Assembly (NCBI GenBank): GCA_964496205.1
Contig: CAZBXV010000001.1
Location: 1-64,000 of the forward strand
Source: CAYLHS01 sp964496205
GTDB lineage: Bacteria > Actinomycetota > Acidimicrobiia > Spongiisociales > UBA4744
DNA length: 64,000 nucleotides
Direction: 5' to 3'
Of this stretch, positions 60,402-64,000 are shown in pieces (within the stretch, counting starts at the first letter, position 1; every line of letters starts with the position of its first letter). The position numbers and the translations under genes were made by a program. Under the pieces are notes generated by a model. That model was not told where the DNA came from. It ran no database searches and was given only the letters and a program-made list of their open reading frames with translations.

Positions 60402-61175
60402 CTACCGCTCAAACTCCAATCGCGGCAGAACCTCGCGTGCGAACAGCTCCCACGTGTCACCGAGGAGAGCCAGCACGAAGTCGTCGACACCTGCCTCTCG
60501 AAGCTCGGCGAGTCGCCCAGGGAGTGTCTCGACCGTGGCTGCCAGAGCAGGGCTTCGACGACGCTCGACCGCAGCCTGAAGCGCAGGCTCGTTCTGTGCG
60601 AGCAGCACCTGTCCTCCCCAACTGATGCGCGGCGCAGTCGGCTGCGATCTACGGTCGACAAGCCACTCCGGACCGACGTTCCACACGTTCCAGCAGTCGG
60701 CCCACTCTGCCGCCACGCGCTGCACCCGGCGCGAGGTCCCGCCGATCCACACGGGAGCGATACCACGAACGAGCCGTGCGGTCGCTGCCAGGCCGGAGAT
60801 CCGCTCGTCGATCGTTCCAAAGGGGATCCCGTAGGCATCGAACTCCCCTCGGGACAGTCCATCACCGGCCCCGAGGCCACAGATCACACGTCCCCCGCTC
60901 AGCCGCTGGGCAGACGCGATCACCGCAGCCGTCTGCTCCGGCGAGCGCATCGAGGTTCTCAGCACCAGTGTCCCCACATTCACCCGTGCTGTCGCCGCAA
61001 TCACCGCCCCCAGGGCCACCGTCGACTCCACGATCGGCCGCTCGGGACCATCGATCGGAAACAGGTGGTCGAACAGAAAGACGCCATCGAAACGAAGCGT
61101 CTCAGCGCGCCGGGCACCGGCGACCAGCGTCTTTGGCTCCTGGACGAACTGCGGAAGTGTGACCGAGATAGTCAC
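60402..61175 (-). CDS. Luciferase-like (F420-type) oxidoreductase
   Basis: The 257-residue TIM-barrel protein has TLRFDGVFLFDHLFP, ARVNVGTLVLRTSMRSPEQ, the GRVICGLGAGDGLSRGEFDAYG segment and APVWIGGTSRRVQRVAAEWA. These fit the LLM class of flavin or F420-dependent enzymes. It is short for the family (usually 290-350). GTG start overlaps the DUF1232 stop (GTGA). F420 use is plausible in this phylum but not shown. Confidence 0.82.
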   Translation of the reverse strand: MTISVTLPQFVQEPKTLVAGARRAETLRFDGVFLFDHLFPIDGPERPIVESTVALGAVIAATARVNVGTLVLRTSMRSPEQTAAVIASAQRLSGGRVICGLGAGDGLSRGEFDAYGIPFGTIDERISGLAATARLVRGIAPVWIGGTSRRVQRVAAEWADCWNVWNVGPEWLVDRRSQPTAPRISWGGQVLLAQNEPALQAAVERRRSPALAATVETLPGRLAELREAGVDDFVLALLGDTWELFAREVLPRLEFER

Positions 61176-61585
61176 GCAATCCGCCGCACCAACCACGACA
61201 AGCGGGCAGGAACGAGCCCTGCGGCAATATCGACGGCGTGCTCGACGATCTCGAGGATGTCCTGTGGCCCATCCCACAGCTCCTCCACCACCTCGTGTCC
61301 GGCCGAGCGGATCAGCCTGTGGAGAGCCAGAACGACGATGAGTATGTCATCGGTTTCCCCGACCACCGGAATCATGTCCGGAATCAGATCGATCGGTGAC
61401 ACGACATAGCCGAGGGCCAGCAATGCGAACGCTTTTGCACGCCGTGGCACCCTTGGATCTCGAATCAGGCGGCCTACAAGCTTGACCATGCGCGGAAACG
61501 CCAGCAGCGCCTCTTTCATCCACCGCTTTGCATCCCCGCCGTGAGCGGGACCTATGACCTCATCGGGAGCCAGCGCATCAGACAT
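61172..61585 (-). CDS. DUF1232 (YkvA-like) membrane protein
   Basis: The 137-residue protein has the DUF1232 core YVVSPIDLIPDMIPVVGETD (about 60-79), followed by DDILIVVLALHRLI. It has two hydrophobic segments and an amphipathic C-terminus. Function unknown. It overlaps both neighbours (8 nt with the ROK gene, 4 nt with the luciferase-like gene). Confidence 0.88.
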   Translation of the reverse strand: MSDALAPDEVIGPAHGGDAKRWMKEALLAFPRMVKLVGRLIRDPRVPRRAKAFALLALGYVVSPIDLIPDMIPVVGETDDILIVVLALHRLIRSAGHEVVEELWDGPQDILEIVEHAVDIAAGLVPARLSWLVRRIA

Positions 61586-62504
61586 CGATCATCCTTGCTG
61601 CAGCCAACCCGGCGCCGACAAGTGCCGCATCCTCACCGAACGCGGCCACCTCGATCGGAGTCGGGGTTCTCACATCGTACCCTTCGAGCGTGGCTGCAAT
61701 AGCCCTTTGCGTCGGGCGCACCAGCAGGTCCCCGAGTCTGGAGACACCCCCGCCGATCACAATCACGTTCGGGTCGAGCACAGCGATCAGCGTCGACAGG
61801 CCGACACCGAGCCACCACGCGACTTCGGCAACGAGTTCGAGGGCTTGTTCGTCACCCTCGATCGCCGCCGTTGTTATGTGAACACCCGTCGGCATGTTCG
61901 ATCCGGAGAGCTGCGCAATCCGGCCACTCGGGTGATCCGCAGCCGCGTCGCGGGCCATCTGATCCAGCCGTCGTCCAGATGTGAACGTCTCCCAGCACCC
62001 CTGCTGGCCGCAGGTACACAGCGGTCCACCGACGTCCACCAGCATGTGGCCGATCTCGCCGGCAAACCCGCGACCTCTGTAGATCTCTCCATCGATCACG
62101 AGCCCCCCGCCGATCCCGGTACCGAGTGTGACCATGAGAACCACTCGATGCCCTCTCCCGGCACCGATGGCCGCCTCGACAAAGCCCGCCAGGTTCGCAT
62201 CGTTGTCGACGACCACCGGCAACGCGAACTCGCTTCGAATCGTGTCGAGGAATGCGAGATGCTCACCGGTCACGTTCGGTCCCCAACGCATGACCCCGGC
62301 CTCGCTGACCAACCCGGCGACGCCGAGGCCGATCGCCGATACGTGTTCGTCGATCAGATGGCGAATCAGCTCCACCGGACTCTCGAGCATCTGCTCCGAG
62401 GTACGCGGCCTCGGGCGTTCTATCTTGCGTTCGATCGTGCCGGAAGGATCGACCACACCCCCCGACAGCTTGGTACCACCCAGATCGATTCCGATGGTGC
62501 TCAC
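61578..62504 (-). CDS. ROK-family glucokinase
   Basis: The 308-residue sugar kinase has the phosphate loop IGIDLGGTKLSGGVVD, DNDANLAGFVEA with the catalytic Asp, TLGTGIGGGLVIDG, and the ROK zinc motif GHMLVDVGGPLCTCGQQGCWE. It has no N-terminal DNA-binding domain, so it is an enzyme and not a repressor. Glucose is the likeliest substrate. GTG start with TAGGAT 6 nt upstream. Confidence 0.92.
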   Translation of the reverse strand: MSTIGIDLGGTKLSGGVVDPSGTIERKIERPRPRTSEQMLESPVELIRHLIDEHVSAIGLGVAGLVSEAGVMRWGPNVTGEHLAFLDTIRSEFALPVVVDNDANLAGFVEAAIGAGRGHRVVLMVTLGTGIGGGLVIDGEIYRGRGFAGEIGHMLVDVGGPLCTCGQQGCWETFTSGRRLDQMARDAAADHPSGRIAQLSGSNMPTGVHITTAAIEGDEQALELVAEVAWWLGVGLSTLIAVLDPNVIVIGGGVSRLGDLLVRPTQRAIAATLEGYDVRTPTPIEVAAFGEDAALVGAGLAAARMIDV

Positions 62505-62510
62505 CCGGGC

Positions 62511-62516
62511 ATCCTA
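62511..62516 (-). promoter_or_regulatory. -10 box of a leaderless promoter for the ROK operon
   Basis: TAGGAT on the minus strand lies 6 nt before the GTG; there is no Shine-Dalgarno. Confidence 0.6.
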
Positions 62517-62534
62517 CCGAGCCCAGTTCCGCGC

Positions 62535-62589
62535 TTGTCTCTAGAATAAAACTTGACTAGGCTATTGTTAGATTTACTGAGTAGGCAAG
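62535..62589 (+). promoter_or_regulatory. hsp20 promoter with inverted repeat
   Basis: TTGTCT (62535-62540), 17-nt spacer, TAGGCT (62558-62563). An imperfect inverted repeat, CTTGACTA (62552-62559) and TAGGCAAG (62582-62589), brackets the start region. It resembles but does not match the HspR site (CTTGAGT-N7-ACTCAAG). The stretch is notably AT-rich for this genome. Confidence 0.5.
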
Positions 62590-62605
62590 AGAGGAGCGTG
62601 TGGCC

Positions 62606-63016
62606 ATGAGGGCACAACTACTTCGTTACGATCCATTCAGCATGGTCAGGGATTTCGACCGGTTCTTCGAAGAACCGAATCGCCCCTGGATGCCGCGGGT
62701 CGATGTGTTTGATCGAGAAGGTTCTCTCGTCGTGCGAGCGGAGCTGCCTGGCATGCAGTCCGAGAACATCGACGTGACCGTTGAGAACTCCGAGCTGGTC
62801 GTCTCCGGATCCCGATCGTTCGAGTCGACCGAGGATGACTCGGGCTATCACCGCAGGGAGATCGCGTACGGAAGCTTCCAGCGCGCCGTGTACCTGCCGG
62901 ACGAGTTCGATGCCGACAAGATCACGGCTCAGTACCGCGAAGGCATCCTCGAGATCACCGTCCCGAGACGCCCCGAGGTTCTTCCGAAGAAGGTCAAGGT
63001 AGAGATCGGCGAGTAG
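62606..63016 (+). CDS. Small heat-shock protein Hsp20
   Basis: The 136-residue protein has a short N-arm (LLRYDPFSMVRDFDRFF), the alpha-crystallin domain from PRVDVFDREGSLVVRAELPG to YREGILEITVPRR, and a C-terminal EVLPKKVKVEIGE extension. It is an ATP-independent holdase. AGGAG lies 10 nt before the ATG at 62606; an in-frame GTG two codons earlier is also possible. Confidence 0.95.
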   Translation: MRAQLLRYDPFSMVRDFDRFFEEPNRPWMPRVDVFDREGSLVVRAELPGMQSENIDVTVENSELVVSGSRSFESTEDDSGYHRREIAYGSFQRAVYLPDEFDADKITAQYREGILEITVPRRPEVLPKKVKVEIGE

Positions 63017-63031
63017 CCGGTCCCCTGACGC

Positions 63032-63060
63032 AGAGCGGCCCGGTCTTGCTGGGCCGCTCT
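63032..63060. terminator. Bidirectional hairpin between hsp20 and arsA-like gene
   Basis: A perfect 10-bp stem, AGAGCGGCCC pairing with GGGCCGCTCT around a 9-nt loop, lies between convergent genes. No T-run follows on the plus strand. Confidence 0.6.
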
Positions 63061-64000
63061 CATCGTTCCACGAACTCGATCGTCAGAACTCCGGACGAGA
63101 GGCGTGCTCCTCCGATCTCGCGCCGCTGGAGAGAGTCGGGAAGCACGAACGACCGTCGATACGGACCAACGGTCACATACACCTCGTGGCCATCCCTCAT
63201 GACATCGATGTCGCCCCCGACGGCCAAAGGCAGGGACAGTTCAAGGCGGACCGATCCGTCTGTTTCGGTGACCTGGAAAGGACGATCGCCCGAGTAGGAC
63301 GCGACCGGATCGGTATCCCCATACAGCTCGTGGCCGAGTTCCCGCAGGCGCTGCTCCCCCACCATCTCGTCATCGAACAGCCGGAGCCGAAGGACGGGCA
63401 CATCCGCGAAGGAGTCCTCGATCGTCGCGAGATGCTCTGTCTGGATCTGCCGCCATCGTTCGAAATACGGATCATCGATCACGTCGGGAAGCACCCTGTT
63501 GACGACAACGCCATCCACGGCGTAGCCGAACAGTGTCAGGTATGTGTAGGTGCGCCGTGCCTCGTTGACAACCATCCGCTCCGGATTGACGACGAGTCGC
63601 GCCGACGTGACCTCGGTGTCCAAGAGAAGCGTCCGAGCCTTCTCGATGCTGGTGAAGACATTCTCGGCCGCGTCGTAGACGGCTTCACCGGGCAACGGCA
63701 GATCCGTGACACGGCTGAGCACCGGCCTCGCCGCTCGCATGAGCCTCCGCTGCGTGAAGAACATCTTGTCGAAGTACCAGGACAGGACCTCGGGGAGGGA
63801 CAGCAGACGGAGGGTTTCCGCCGTGGGGGCGCAGTCCACAACGACGACGTCGTATCGGCCGGAGATCGCCTGCGCTCGGACTTCAATGAGGGCAAACAGC
63901 TCATCCATGCCGGGGAACACGAGGAACTCCTCCGCCTCGATCCCCCTGACACCTCCCCAGTCGAAGATCGCCATGAGCTGATTGCGGATCTCTCCCCAGT
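63060..64000 (-). CDS. ArsA-type ATPase with C-terminal Hsp20-like domain, 5' part outside window
   Basis: The visible 313 residues are open to the window edge, so the P-loop half is missing. The internal WGEIRNQLM, EEFLVFPGMDELFALIEV and VVVDCAPTAETLRLLSLPE match ArsA/Get3 ATPases. The C-terminal 70 residues (RLELSLPLAVGGDIDV...GARLSSGVLTIEFVER) have the pattern of the ArsA-associated Hsp20-like domain. It is convergent with a true Hsp20 gene. No arsenic genes are visible. Function is probably in protein targeting or metalloid/stress ATPase roles. Confidence 0.85.
   Translation of the reverse strand, partial: WGEIRNQLMAIFDWGGVRGIEAEEFLVFPGMDELFALIEVRAQAISGRYDVVVVDCAPTAETLRLLSLPEVLSWYFDKMFFTQRRLMRAARPVLSRVTDLPLPGEAVYDAAENVFTSIEKARTLLLDTEVTSARLVVNPERMVVNEARRTYTYLTLFGYAVDGVVVNRVLPDVIDDPYFERWRQIQTEHLATIEDSFADVPVLRLRLFDDEMVGEQRLRELGHELYGDTDPVASYSGDRPFQVTETDGSVRLELSLPLAVGGDIDVMRDGHEVYVTVGPYRRSFVLPDSLQRREIGGARLSSGVLTIEFVER

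Overview
The window is a high-GC bacterial chromosome segment that looks like a member of the Actinobacteriota, plausibly a deep lineage such as Acidimicrobiia. Supporting signs are a division cluster with SepF, DivIVA and YggT but no FtsA, an MoxR/DUF58/transglutaminase block near mraZ, a DUF3040 protein, a pair of Get3/ArsA-like ATPases, a long (type 2) IleS, ThyX instead of ThyA, and many candidate leaderless start codons. The class is inference; no rRNA is present. Two runs of exactly 100 N (20012-20111, 25984-26083) show this is a draft scaffold, and both sit in repeats.

Layout. 1-1250: 3' part of a tRNA-Leu(CAA), then about 1 kb of hairpin-rich repeat DNA and a small gene broken by one TAG. 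1292-9849: GT87 glycosyltransferase, histidine kinase and response regulator (translationally coupled), YgfZ, CcdA, an MFS transporter, endonuclease III, xanthine phosphoribosyltransferase and a DMT transporter. 9833-22315: small membrane protein, double-length ThyX, two Get3-like ATPases, DnaE, two tandem phosphofructokinases with different phosphoryl-donor signatures, RluD, LspA, a DksA-type zinc protein and a DUF167 protein. 22479-25643: IleS. 25777-42413 (minus strand): the division and cell-wall cluster in the order mraZ, rsmH, ftsL, ftsI, murE, mraY, murD, ftsW, murG, murC, murB, ftsQ, ftsZ, pgeF, yggS, sepF, yggT, divIVA. Most junctions overlap by 1-17 nt. murF is absent from its usual slot, and MurE carries the DNPR signature of meso-DAP peptidoglycan. 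42676-50869: MarC, a universal stress protein, a resolvase-like protein without its catalytic serine, two unknown proteins, MoxR-DUF58-TgpA, a MerR regulator and DUF3040. 50907-56967: a histidine phosphatase, the fatty acid operon fabD-fabH-fabG-acpP-fabF, and a threonine aldolase. 57038-64000: alpha-glucan phosphorylase, a four-gene operon (ROK kinase, DUF1232, luciferase-like, aminotransferase), Hsp20, and a partial ArsA ATPase with an Hsp20-like tail.

How it fits together. Most of the window is core biology: wall synthesis and septation, fatty acid synthesis, replication and translation, glycolysis and glycogen use. The regulation is the most informative part. The dcw cluster has a TTGACA-N17-CATAGT promoter overlaid by four TGG boxes at exact 10-bp spacing (an MraZ operator). 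The rsmH leader can form a perfect 16-bp stem over its start codon or a competing local hairpin. About ten genes have a TANNNT box 6-8 nt before the start codon with no Shine-Dalgarno. I saw no CRISPR array, prophage, transposase or obvious defence locus. The least explained material is the 43.9-45.4 kb segment, the tandem ThyX, and the ArsA/Get3 proteins.
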